Assembly (NCBI GenBank): GCA_019648995.1
Contig: BLXT01003657.1
Span: 303,886-334,961 of the forward strand
DNA: 31,076 nucleotides
Reading direction: 5' to 3'
DNA from: Plakobranchus ocellatus
Lineage: Eukaryota > Mollusca > Gastropoda > Plakobranchidae
Positions 1 to 9,170 of this stretch are shown here, one piece after another. Every line of letters begins with the position of its first letter. The first letter of the stretch is position 1. The translations under genes and the position numbers were made by a program. The notes below the pieces were generated by a model. That model did not search any database. It worked only from the letters and a program-made list of their open reading frames with translations, and was not told the DNA's origin.

Positions 1-586
1 CTGATATATGATTTGCAAGGTATTTTGCGAACTCACCCAATATTTTGCCAGATATTTAGAATGAGTTTTGTCTATCAATATTGCGATATCGAGTAGTTTC
101 AATAATCAGCCACTCGCCCATCGCTTCGTAGACTAGAGATTTCCCGGACTAGGCCAAGCGTAGGTATTCTGAGTTTGGTATGACAAAATGGCTCAAGTCT
201 GACTTACGCCATATTGCGATTGAGAATTATATGGCGCAAGTCAGACTTAAGCCTTTTCGATTTTAAAATCAATTTAGCGCAAGTCATTGGATGACTTAGG
301 CCAAAATTGATTTGGACATATTTATGCAATGACTTGTTGGAGCATTTTCTTACAATTTATTTCCATGATAGACCTGGGCATTGGGAGCCAAAAAAACTAG
401 CAGTTTCAAAATGGCGTAAGTCTGATTTACCCCAAAATGTTAGCAATGTGACAATATAGAATTATCCTTATTCCTTTTTAGGGTTTATCCATTCATGTCA
501 TAACTTTATTTCACAGGCTCAGTATTTAACAATATTCTTGCTATGAGAAAGCTTCTATTCAAATTTCTGTGATCAATTTATTGCAG
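1..586. other. Intron upstream of exon A
   Basis: AT-rich non-coding sequence ending in the exon A acceptor. Bases 188-436 carry four short inverted repeats built on an ATGGCGYAAGTC / GACTTACGCCAT theme. No ORF of interest was seen. Confidence 0.7.
188..436. repeat. Cluster of four related short hairpins
   Basis: Near-palindromes: 188-212 (atggctcaagtc / gacttacgccat around one base), 231-255, a longer one at about 266-313 (arms around aagtcat-tgg-atgactt extending into AAATCAATTT) and 411-434. They share the arm motif ggcgyaagtc. They may be terminal parts of nested MITEs or a diverged repeat family; the family is unknown. Confidence 0.6.
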
Positions 587-682
587 GAAGTTTATAAATA
601 TGGCAGCTGAATTAGGGCTTTATGTCATCCTGAGGCCTGGTCCTTACATCTGCTCGGAGTTTGAGTTTGGAGGTCTGCCAGG
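587..682 (+). CDS. GH35 beta-galactosidase-1-like protein, internal exon A
   Basis: First visible exon of a glycoside hydrolase 35 enzyme, a lysosomal or secreted family that removes terminal beta-galactose. It follows ttgcag (581-586) and ends before gtaaagt. The frame starting at 588 reads [20 protein letters not shown], then [11 protein letters not shown]. The block LRPGPYIC.E...GGLP is the family signature lining the substrate pocket. The exon starts with one base completing an upstream codon and ends with two bases (gg) completed by exon B to give G then W. The wording ([20 protein letters not shown]) is closest to vertebrate GLB1L2/GLB1L3 rather than lysosomal GLB1. Upstream coding exons with the signal peptide and N-terminus are outside the window. 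Confidence 0.95.
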
Positions 683-1503
683 GTAAAGTATGGAACTTAA
701 AGTACAGCTCACATGCACTAGTTAACAAAACTGGACTCTTTAAAAAAAACCACAAAATTTGGAATGTTGGTGGCATATAATTTAGTGAACCATTTATGAG
801 ATCTGCAGAAACCTTTTTGCCACATCTCGTGGCTTGAGAGCCTGAAAGCTTGAGATCACCTTGTAGTGAACAAGCAATGTCTAACAAAGAAACGAGAATG
901 ACCAACATGAGCTTCTGTTTATCAAGTCATGCTTTTTATAAAGTTGTGCCCTCATAGATAATCAAGTCCTTGATGCTATGCTTTACATAGAATTGAATCT
1001 TCAAGGGTATCAAATCCCTAAGGCTATGTTTTACACAGAGTTGTACCCTCATAGATGATCAAGCACTTGATGCTATGCTTTACTTTGAGTTGAATTTTAT
1101 TTTGTCTCAGTTTTGCTCTGTTTATAAGCCACTCATACCACAGGATCAGAAACCACCTCTGTGCAAGGAGAGTGGGGAATAGGGATTGTGTAGATATAAC
1201 ACTCATAAAAGCAACAGGGGCTGTGCTTTTGCTTTAGATTTGAAGCTCTGTCTTTGTTTGCCTTTCTGTTTGTCTGTCTTTCTCTCTCTCTCACTTCTCA
1301 TTATTTTTTTAAAAAATAAATATGTACATTCTAGTTAACAATTATTCTACACTTTCTACACTTTTTGCTCTACAACCCAAATTTTGATGATCTAATTGAA
1401 TGAACATTTTTGTGATGTGCTACAAACTTTTTTTCCCCCTTTCACCACTTAGTCCTGACAATCTGCTCAGTGTTTTGGAAATATGAATTTTCTTCTGATG
1501 CAG
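683..1503. other. Intron A-B
   Basis: Non-coding. It contains the 49-bp tandem repeat (about 895-1095) and a CT-rich tract near 1258-1292. ORFs on the minus strand (612-908, 1024-1206) show no family resemblance; the first overlaps exon A antisense. Confidence 0.75.
895..1095. repeat. 49-bp tandem repeat, about four units
   Basis: Units start at 942 (agttgtgccctcatagat), 991 (aattgaatcttcaaggg), 1039 (agttgtaccctcatagat) and 1088 (agttgaat), spaced 49, 48 and 49 bp. A partial unit (atcaagtcatgctttttata) precedes 942. Units 1 and 3 are much closer to each other than to unit 2, so a dimeric 98-bp amplification is possible. Confidence 0.8.
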
Positions 1504-1612
1504 CTGGCTTTTAGCTGATCCACATATGAGGGTACGGACCAACTACCGTAACTACATCAAATACGTCAACAAATACTGGAGTGTTCTGCTGCCGATGATG
1601 CTGGATCTTCAG
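1504..1612 (+). CDS. GH35 beta-galactosidase-1-like protein, exon B
   Basis: The exon follows gatgcag and ends at ctt cag before gtagag. With gg from exon A it reads GWLLADPHMRVRTNYRNYIK, then YVNKYWSVLLPMMLDLQ. The WLL.DP.MR.RT.Y pattern directly after GGLP is standard in GLB1L-type GH35 enzymes and covers the helix before the strand carrying the acid/base residue. Phase is 2 on entry and 0 on exit, matching both neighbours. No stop or frameshift is visible. Confidence 0.95.
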
Positions 1613-2658
1613 GTAGAGTAATTGTGTAGTATCAGGACAGTATGAGAACATGGGCCATGGATAAACAAGTTTAATGCTTTTTAGAGAGCATCAGTCATAC
1701 TTTTATGTGTTATTAAACTTTGCAAGATGCTTTCAAAGATTGTGAGAGTACGTGAGTAATTAATAATAATATATATCTATATTAGTTTTTTTATTAAGCT
1801 TACTGCTTGGTTAGAATGTCTCAAAATGTGCCAAAACTTTTGATGTTGCTGGATATGTCTGTGCAATCTTGTGAAGTCATGAACATATGAGCAGGATGTT
1901 TTTTTTTTTTAATTATGTTTGCATCAGTTTGAAAAACATTTTCAGTGCGTATGATGCAATGATGTCTAAAACACTGGACTGCTTTGCCTAAAATGTTAAA
2001 AAGAGTCAAGGTGCTTGGTATCATAAAATGTATCCTGATTTTTATGTATGTATGCTCTAACTAATGTTTGTCTCAAATCAAAGATGATTTGAATTTAAAG
2101 ACCAAAGATTTTCAGTCAATGGGTTAGTATCGTTCTTATGACTGAGAGATTTTCGGAGTCCTGTTTGAAAAAAGAAATTGTTGTATCATTGGCTCGAGTT
2201 TTTTTTATGTACTGGCATAGAAGTTTAATGCTCATTTCATAATATAACAGATTTGGTTGCCTTTTTCTGTGCAAATCAAACAAAAATCTTTATTTCATTA
2301 GTGTAATGGCACAATCAAACAAAAATCTTTCTTTTCATGACTGTAATGACACGATAAAACAAAGATGTCTCTTTCAAAACTGTAATGACTCAGCACTACA
2401 AAAGTCACTGGTCACCAGCCCCTAAAGTTAGCATACAATAAAGACAAGAGATGCAGACATATGTTTTTCACCTTGAATCTAACTTGACGTGAATTTTACC
2501 TCTTTTGTATATGTACTCATTTTCTCTTTCCTGTCTAAAAGTGGAGGTGCTTACATTTAATGGTTCATAAAATTATTTTTGGGTCAGCATTTTTTTGGCA
2601 GTGTCTCAAATAAACCATATTTTTTCTCTCCAATTTGAACAAAAATTTTTGTATACAG
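1613..2658. other. Intron B-C
   Basis: AT-rich intron without convincing coding signal. The only structure seen is the three-copy 40-bp tandem repeat at 2273-2392. The minus-strand ORF 1821-2024 looks random. Confidence 0.75.
2273..2392. repeat. 40-bp tandem repeat, three units
   Basis: Units start at 2274 (aatcaaacaaaaatcttt), 2313 (same) and 2353 (gataaaacaaagatg). Each ends in ctgtaatgacac or a variant. Divergence rises toward the third copy. Confidence 0.8.
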
Positions 2659-2751
2659 TTTACAGAGGGTGGTCCCATCATCATGTTTCAAGTGGAGAAT
2701 GAATACAGCTCATATGGCGTAGATCACAATCATGTCAAGCTTTTGTTATAT
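2659..2751 (+). CDS. GH35 beta-galactosidase-1-like protein, exon C with acid/base Glu
   Basis: The exon lies between acceptor gtatacag and donor gtgagt, phase 0 at both ends (31 codons). It reads FTEGGPIIMFQVENEYSSYG, then VDHNHVKLLLY. GGPII..QVENEY is the GH35 hallmark; the Glu of NEY is the general acid/base catalyst by family knowledge (E188 in human GLB1). An apparent ATG-initiated ORF spanning it (2635-2847) merely reads through both splice sites and is not a separate gene. Confidence 0.96.
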
Positions 2752-3111
2752 GTGAGTGTTGTTAAGGAAATCAATGTAGGTCAAGTATCAACTGAAATCT
2801 TTTCTGATGGGGAAAAAAAAGAAAACTTTTTGATATCAGATGATTAGGAATATCATCGCAGACCTGCCAACCCCAAATTGTACTCACAGGAATTATCACC
2901 TCTACTCACAGGAATTTGCCAGCACATTTTAATGCGCATCGAAAAACCATATTACAACAGAATTCATATGCTTAACCATAGACATTCCTTAACAGAAAAG
3001 TATGATGTCAGTGGCTAATTAATGAACCTTCAACCACTCTCAAAGATGCAAAAAAGTCTTTCCCTACACACTGCCAACAGCCAAATATTATCACCACCTG
3101 CTAAATTCAAC
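2752..3111. other. Intron C-D, part left of the piggyBac arm
   Basis: Non-coding. It contains a short direct repeat, tactcacaggaatt, at about 2881 and 2902. Otherwise nothing was recognised. Confidence 0.6.
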
Positions 3112-3601
3112 TCACTTGGGGATTTTCCTGTGTGTTGCACGTGAAAGGCTTTTGGTTCCCAGAGCCGATCCTGTGGGGCACACGGGTTGGCCATTGTAAT
3201 TTTTTTTCTCTGTTGCCATAGACACAATCGGTAGGGGAATTACCCTACCTGCAAGAACAACCTCTCTGCTACTTTCTGTGAAAGTATTAGGGGAGTTTAT
3301 TGGTTACTTTTTTTTTTTTAACCAAATTTCTTTCTAAGTCCATTTTCCGTTTCTATCAAAACGTGCAGTCGATGTTTTTCAATTGAGTTGAAGTCGGTGA
3401 TAGTTGATTTCTCTGCTGTTTGGTAAGTTTGAAAACGACTCAGAAGAGGTTGTAGTTTCAGATAAAGACCAAGAATACCAACCAGGGGGAAAAAAATTTG
3501 CGAAAACGATCTACTCTAGATCTAGATCTAGAATTGTAAGCTCAGATTCTGAATCAGGCAGGTCCAAGTTTAGATCTGAATCTAGACCTAGACCTAAAAT
3601 T
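3112..3601 (+). pseudogene. Partial piggyBac element: 5' end and transposase N-terminus, inverted copy
   Basis: This block is an inverted, diverged copy of 5884-6412. Shared landmarks include tcacttgg.gatttt, gcttttggtt, tgtggggcacac, a stretch around cactttctgtgaaagtattagggg (opposite strand at 6234-6256), and the coding run EEVV..KD.EYQP followed by an Arg/Ser/Asp-rich tract (SDSESG, SRPRP). The copy reads open from 3404 to 3643, but bases holding the start codon in the other copy (near 6089) are deleted here. No catalytic domain follows. It is a dead fragment. Confidence 0.75.
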
Positions 3602-4268
3602 AATAGAAAACTTTTTTATGAATTAACTTTGTCATTTTGGTGAGTAAAGCTATTAAAGACTGTCTTACACTCTTTCTTTTCATTTCCCAAGTCAAACTTG
3701 AGCAAAAAATGAAAATGGAATATGTTTTTTTTTCTTTGATATGCTTTATATACCTTAATTTATAGCTTTAAAAAAAGTTTGACACCCCCAAAAATGGTAA
3801 AATTTAAAAAAATTATAAAAAAACTGGATGGGTTAAATTACTCAAACTCAATATTATGTTTTTTCAAACATCTACATGACAAAAAAAAATTCATCTTCTC
3901 AACAAGACTGTTTCCCCCCTTAGCCTGACAAAGTAATAATCCTTGGCATCAATCCCGCAAAGTTCCATGGCTTATAGATAGTCTCGGTGAAGACTGAAGA
4001 ATATATCTAAAAATAGAATTTAGACACAGAGGCCCAGTTGCAGGCCCATCTAAATCGTATCGGAATGATGGCATGCTAGACAAATGCAGTTTTGTTTGAT
4101 GAAAATACAATCGTGCCAATAAAATATATTTGTGTTCAGAAATGAAAGATCTTTCAAATGGTCTGTCAAGTCACTGAAAAACAAGATGGCGGCAACAAAT
4201 GAATAAAAACAGGGAAAAGCATCATATACCTGTAAATGCCACAGGATATTAATCCAAAGGAATTGCTC
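3602..4268. other. AT-rich stretch between piggyBac arm and transposase relic
   Basis: No coding signal was recognised. It may include the 3' non-coding part of the piggyBac elements, but no terminal inverted repeat or TTAA boundary could be assigned. A gggttaa motif at about 3831 is a weak candidate end. Confidence 0.4.
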
Positions 4269-6089
4269 TCAGTTTGCTTCCTTGGTGTGGTCCTTCTGGA
4301 AGCATTCACCAAGGCAAAGTCCAGGCTGACAGGGTCAGCTAGTGGAAGCGAGTGTCTCGGCAGATTCTCCTTGACTTGTAGCACGTTCGACAGTGTTTCT
4401 GAGGGCGAAGTTTCTTTTCAGTAGGAGGGATTTCATGCACAAAATGTCTTGCTGTGAGTCTGATGAGGTTTTCATTATCTATTCTGGGGATAACACCATT
4501 CTTAAAAACGAGTTTGGCCACAACATTTCTGGTGAATTTGTAGAAGTCACTATCATCTTCTCTTTGTCTGTACAGGGTCCACCCATTCAGAACAGCAATT
4601 TGTGTGAGGTGATAGCGAGTTTGATGTATTATCTTACTGTTTTCCTTGTCCATCATATGGCTCTAACATTTGATCAATATGATCAACCCCGCCCATATTT
4701 TTATTGTATCAGTGGACTTCGGAATAGTGCGTCTTTGTCCTCTATGTCTAACTTTTGTCACAGTATCAACTCCATGAGCAGTTGTCAGCATATATACTGT
4801 TCTCTTGTCTTCAAATTTCTGAGCCAATGCTGGCCCTTTTGCAGTGTTAGAAAGCTCTGCTTTTGGAATTTTGCAACCTTTCAACTGGTTTGGAACACGG
4901 TCAGCTTTAGCAATGCTAGTGCACATTATTCTTTGATCGAGCAGAAATTCTAGGAGAGGCACAGAACTGTACCAGTTGTCAATGTACAAGTGTACATTGG
5001 CTTATTGCTCAATCTCTGGTCTGCTGCGTAAATTTCAAACCTAAATATATAACCACTCTTGGCCTCACATAATTCATAGAATTTAATGCCCTAAGTAATA
5101 GGTTTGTTCTTTAAATACACATTAAATCTGAGCTTGCCACACCATCCACACATGGTCTCATCAACAGCAATTTCCTTGAAACTACTGTTGCAAGTGTTCA
5201 AAGACAAATGTTCATATACAAATCTTATTTTGTATAAAGGATCATGGCCTTCAGCACCTGCAGGTATGTAATAATTATTATTACTGAAGTGAATCATAGA
5301 GAGGATAGCCTTAAATCTTTTTCTTGGCATTATCTTCCCGCAAAGGCTTGAATTGACAAATTCTGCTTTTTCCAATAATCATTGAAGCTACATTTTTTTG
5401 CATAACCCATATGGATTAGAATTATAAGAAAACCCTTGATTTCCTCTAGAGACACTGTCTTCTGGTCTTTTACATAATTGCAGTCTTTATGTTTTTGGTC
5501 TAGAGCCAATTGAGCTGCATATTTATTAGTTTCTGACTTAAGATATTTCCAGAGTTTATCGTCAAAAAAGTATTGGAAATATTGTAAAGTATCCCATTCC
5601 TGCTCCAAATCAATTTTTAGCCCATCATTTCCCTTAAAAACAGGCACACCTATGAGGTTAGTTGACCATCCATCAGTTCTTTCTTCTACCTCTAGATCCA
5701 CAGTTTGTTCCTCAACCACAGATGTTTTAAGTCTAGATTCATTATCTTCATTATCATTTTCATCCTCCCTAGTTCTGATGTCGCTCCCAGCAGTAGCAAG
5801 CTGGAATTGAGTGGGATCTCCTTTACTAACAGTAGATCTAGATGTGGACGGTTGGTCTCAGCTAGCATTTTTTTTTTAAAAATAATTTTATGCCTAGGCC
5901 TAGGTCTAGATTTAGATCTAGACTTGGACTTGCCTGATTCAGAATCTGAGCTTGACGATTCTAGATCTAGATCTACAGTAGATCGGTTTTGCAACTTTTG
6001 TGCTCTGGTTGGTATTCTGGGTCTTTAACTGAATCTACAACCTCTTCTGATTCACTCTCAAAAATACCAAACACATTTTTGTCAGTCAT
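4269..6089 (-). pseudogene. piggyBac-family transposase, broken (PGBD4-like DDE transposase)
   Basis: Minus-strand relic of a cut-and-paste transposase that inserts at TTAA. Reading from 6089 down: a start region MTDKNVFGIF with acidic N-terminus; an SDSESG/SRPRPR tract; the N-terminal core (EQEWDTLQYFQYFF, IKGFLIILIHMGY); IMPRKRFKAILSMIHFSNN; first catalytic Asp in EIAVDETM; GIKFYELCEAKSGYIF after an in-frame stop; second catalytic Asp in YIDNWYSSVPL; third in MGGVDHIDQMLEPY; then HFVHEIPPTEKKLRPQKHC and a Cys/His-rich tail (CQPGLCLGECFQKDH) ending at a stop at 4269. At least four frame changes, a stop near 5091, and an apparent loss of about 35-40 residues before YIDNWY make it inactive. 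The 186-codon plus-strand ORF at 4393-4953 is its shadow. Confidence 0.92.
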
Positions 6090-6412
6090 AGTTGCTGTTA
6101 GGCAGCAGAGAAATCAAGTGTTACCGACCTCAATTCAACTGAAAAACATCAACTGCACAATGTTTTTATAGAAACTGAAAGTGGGCTTAGAAAGAAATTT
6201 GTTAAAAAAAAAAAAGGAATCAATAAACTCCCCTAATACTTTCACAGAAAGTAGCAGAGAGTTTGTTCTTGAATGTAGGATAATTCCCCTACCAATTATG
6301 TCTATGGCAGCAGAGAAAAAATATTTTAATGGTCAACCGGTGTGCCCCACAAGATCGGCACTGGGCAACCAAAAGCCTATCACAATTAATGCATGGGAAA
6401 ATCTCCAAGTGA
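5884..6412 (-). repeat. Right arm of a 0.5-kb inverted repeat (piggyBac 5' end)
   Basis: Contains the piggyBac 5' untranslated part and N-terminal codons. It is inverted relative to 3112-3601, with both arms pointing inward. Similarity is high but clearly imperfect, with several small indels. Confidence 0.75.
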
Positions 6413-6481
6413 TTTAAATAAATGTTATGGAACACAAATTGGGTATGTGGCTCATATTGATGATAATAAAAAAAATATTGT

Positions 6482-6960
6482 TTAACCCTTACCAAGGTTA
6501 TGGCGACTATAGTCGCGGTGGTCTATACGGGTTCCTATAGCTGCGATAGCAGTGCACCTAGTCTAGTGTTCCAGTATACAATTTTACACACACAGAACTA
6601 TTGGGAAAGGTTTAGTTTCGTTTTAAGGCAGTCTACGCTTTAGATTGGGTTAGAAATTGAGAAAGAACCAAGTGTGGAGCTGAATGTGTGGTCTGCTGTT
6701 GAAAATCATGACTGTACAGGTCCCAATTCCTAACTTGTTTGAGGAAATGTATGCAGACGATAATGGCAGTGATAGTGATGAATTTGTACAATATGCATAA
6801 TTGATAACCTATGGTTCAAGCTCCTGGAGATCAAGATTTAGATGCAGATCTAGCAAATAGCTGGTTTTGAGAGGCATTGCCTCCACTGCCAGATCAATGG
6901 AGTAACACGCTGACAAACACAAAAACAAACATACAACGCAAAAAGGTTGGTGTCATACAT
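6482..6960 (+). mobile_element. Probable 5' end of a second piggyBac-type element, truncated
   Basis: TTAA (6482-6485) is followed by cccttaccaagg and a perfect 14-bp palindrome gcgactatagtcgc (6503-6516), as in a piggyBac-type terminus with a subterminal palindrome. Downstream an ATG at 6708 opens a 30-codon frame, MTVQVPIPNLFEEMYADDNG then SDSDEFVQYA, an acidic leader like those of piggyBac transposases. It stops at 6798-6800. No catalytic domain and no matching 3' terminus were found; the right limit is arbitrary. Confidence 0.4.
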
Positions 6961-7761
6961 TTTTATTTAACATGAATCTGTAGCAGTTCCCTTTCCATTG
7001 GTGCATGGTTTGTAGTTTTATGTTGAAAAATAAATTATGTGAATTTTTGCGTAACACCTTTTAAAACTCCCAATTAATTTGCCTCTGGGGGACCTCGCGG
7101 GTACTGAAAATTCGTCTCACTAAAAGTTAATACAAGTTAGATAGATACCGGTAAAAAAAAAAGTACACAGCAGGTATTGATATTGGATTGATCGGGATGG
7201 ATAAAGGAAGAAGATTTTATATTTTTTTCCCACCTTCCACCTGGACTACGGGCTGGAATTTTAGCAGAGCCATTGGGAAAACGTAATCTATGGGCGTTCA
7301 CTGATGCCAAGCAATGAACCGTTCGAAAGTATTGTCTGATCTTCTCTGGCTTGTTTCAATGGGTATCTGGAAAGCCAATTAGCTAATTTATTGATATATT
7401 TTTGAGGATATTTTATTCACAGTGGTTTTGTTTTGTGTGAAAAAGCAAATTTTATCTTATAGTCACAACTGAAACTTTTTAAACCATTTCTTCTGACAGG
7501 TTGGAGTCAAATTATTTTCATTCAAAAGAGCCTAACCAAATAAAATTTATGTCAAAGCATTAGGATTTGGGCTAGAAGGAATACAGAAGATGTCTTTCCC
7601 CAAAAAAATTGATAATTTTTTTCTTGACTTTTATGAAAAATATTTTGTCTACTGATTACAAATGAAAAATACACAACCTTTTGCCTCAGCATCATCTTCA
7701 AAGATAATGCGAAAGATTTTATGATGCCCCTAATGACTTTTCCTACTTTCTGTGTCAAAAG
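6961..7761. other. Remainder of intron C-D
   Basis: AT-rich. No feature was recognised apart from the polypyrimidine and acceptor region of exon D. The minus-strand ORF 7552-7758 looks like chance. Confidence 0.6.
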
Positions 7762-7845
7762 ATGATGAGAGAGTATGGAGTGAGGGAGCTGGTTGTCACA
7801 TCAGACAATGTTTTTCAACTTCTGAAGGATCACCCAGAATTTGAT
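7762..7845 (+). CDS. GH35 beta-galactosidase-1-like protein, exon D (3' end uncertain: 7845 or 7855)
   Basis: The exon follows tgtcaaaag and continues phase 0 from exon C: MMREYGVRELVVTSDNVFQL, then LKDHPEFD. VRELVVTSDN matches the family's '(E)LL(F/L)TSDN' strand. The best donor by sequence is t|gtaag, ending the exon at 7855 and adding VSK plus one base. That phase does not fit the next exon. A weaker donor gat|gtatct ends the exon at 7845 in phase 0 and does fit. The frame is certain; the end is not. The alternative is a one-base indel in the assembly, or a missed small exon between here and 9975. Confidence 0.85.
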
Positions 7846-7989
7846 GTATCTAAATGTAAGCCATAATCCAGCTAGACTTAGGTCTTTTTTTGTGTTGCAT
7901 ATTATGATATCAGTGTGGCTTGAAACCAGTATGTCTTTATTAGTGGTGCATATTAAGGTATCAGTATGAGTTGCGACCAGTATGTATTT

Positions 7990-8214
7990 GTGTAGTAGTC
8001 TCACAAAATGAGTTGAGTTGAAGGCCTGCATGACTGACATGAACTCAGAATAATAAAGTAAAGAAATAAAAATTCCTAATTTTTTATATACAGAAAGTCT
8101 ATAACATGTCTATATGTTTTCCATTTAGAGAGTTGAGTACTTTTCACTCCTTTAATTTAATTTAAGTCAGTCATGCAAAAACACAACTCAACTCATTTTG
8201 TGGGACTGCTACAC
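7990..8214. mobile_element. 225-bp MITE with 49-bp terminal inverted repeats, inserted in the minisatellite
   Basis: The left end gtgtagtagtctcacaaaat and the right end attttgtgggactgctacac are inverted copies. The TIRs run 49 bp (7990-8038 and 8166-8214), ending internally in catgactgac / gtcagtcatg, with about seven mismatches. The element is flanked by attt on both sides (7986-7989, 8215-8218). Removing the element and one attt restores the minisatellite unit (gtatgt.tttatta). It encodes no protein. A 4-bp duplication does not by itself identify the superfamily. Confidence 0.82.
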
Positions 8215-8681
8215 ATTTATTAAGATGCATATTAAAGTATCAGTATAGGTTGAGACGAGTATGTACTTACTATGATGTATATTAAGATATGAGTATAGGT
8301 TGAGAATAGTATGTCTTTGTTAATGATGCACATTTCGGTATCAGTATGGCTCGAGACCAATATGCTTTATTACTGGTGCATAGTTAGGTATCAGTATGGT
8401 TCAATAACAGTATATCATTATTAGTGGTACACATTAAGGTATCAGTATGGGTTGAGATCAGCATGTCTTTATTAGTGATGCATATTTAGGTATCAGTATG
8501 GCTTGAGACCAACATGTACTCATTCTGATGTGTATTAAGGTATCAATATGGGTTTAGACCAGTATGTCTTTATTAATGATGCATATTTAGGTGTCACTAT
8601 GGCTTGAGACCAGTATGTGTTTATTAGTGGTTTATATCTAAGTATGGCTTGATATCAGTATGTCTTTATTAATGATGCACA

Positions 8682-9082
8682 TTAACCCTATCTGTACGCG
8701 AGGGGGTAATTTTGTTACCCGAAGGCTTGTGAATAATTATTTTAAAATACTTAAAATGCGAATTTTTCTTTCAGCTTCTAAGTATTCCTCAAAAACTTAA
8801 TTTGACATATGATTACATAATAATGATTGATAGAAAATCAATATTGAACTGACCTGAGGTCATTTCCGAAACTCTCCATTGTTTTTTACTATGTAAAGTA
8901 TGGAGTGATTTTGTTACTCCTACGTACGGATAGGTATATAGCGATTTTTTTACTATATACGATTGTGGGCATGCAGTTACTCCACACGTACGATAAAATT
9001 ATAATGATATTAAATTGTGGGGGCACTAGTTACCCCCGATGTACTGATACAACAATAAAACACCTCGTACGGATAGGGTTAA
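8682..9082. mobile_element. piggyBac-type MITE, 393 bp, TTAA target duplication
   Basis: TTAA (8682-8685) is followed by ccctatctgtacgcgagg; the other end reads cctcgtacggatagggttaa (TTAA at 9079-9082). The termini are inverted repeats of about 19 bp beginning CCCTAT. Subterminal copies of tacggatagg (near 8923) and cacgtacga (near 8984) occur inside. Excision with one TTAA gives cacattaaggtatcag, exactly a minisatellite unit as at 8432-8447. The internal 71-codon ORF is not meaningful. Confidence 0.92.
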
Positions 9083-9170
9083 GGTATCAGTATGGGTTGA
9101 GATCAGCATGTCTTTATTAGTGGTGCATATTTAGGTACCAGTATGGCTTGAGACTACAGTATGAATGATT

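Larger units (their letters stand above)
7905..9170. repeat. 51-bp minisatellite, interrupted by two MITEs
   Basis: Units contain ggtatcagtatggcttgaga, then ccagtatgtctttattagtg. Unit starts (gtatcag or variants) fall at about 8238, 8287, 8338, 8388, 8439, 8490, 8540 and 8591, spaced 49-51 bp, with more units at about 7912, 7965, 9082 and 9133. From 8439 on, units preceded by attaagg (with gggttgaga) alternate with units preceded by atttagg (with ggcttgaga), implying a roughly 101-bp dimer. Insertions at 7990-8214 and 8686-9078 split it. Confidence 0.9.

Noticed and set aside
4393-4953. 186-codon plus-strand ORF, the longest in the window
   Set aside because: It lies antisense to the piggyBac transposase relic, whose minus-strand motifs (YIDNWYSS, EKKLRPQKHC) explain the openness. 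Its own translation resembles nothing known.
8905-9120. 71-codon ORF
   Set aside because: It lies mostly inside the piggyBac-type MITE and runs out into the minisatellite; no protein features.
7905-9170. CRISPR-like spaced repeats
   Set aside because: The units are contiguous minisatellite copies without unique spacers, in animal DNA.
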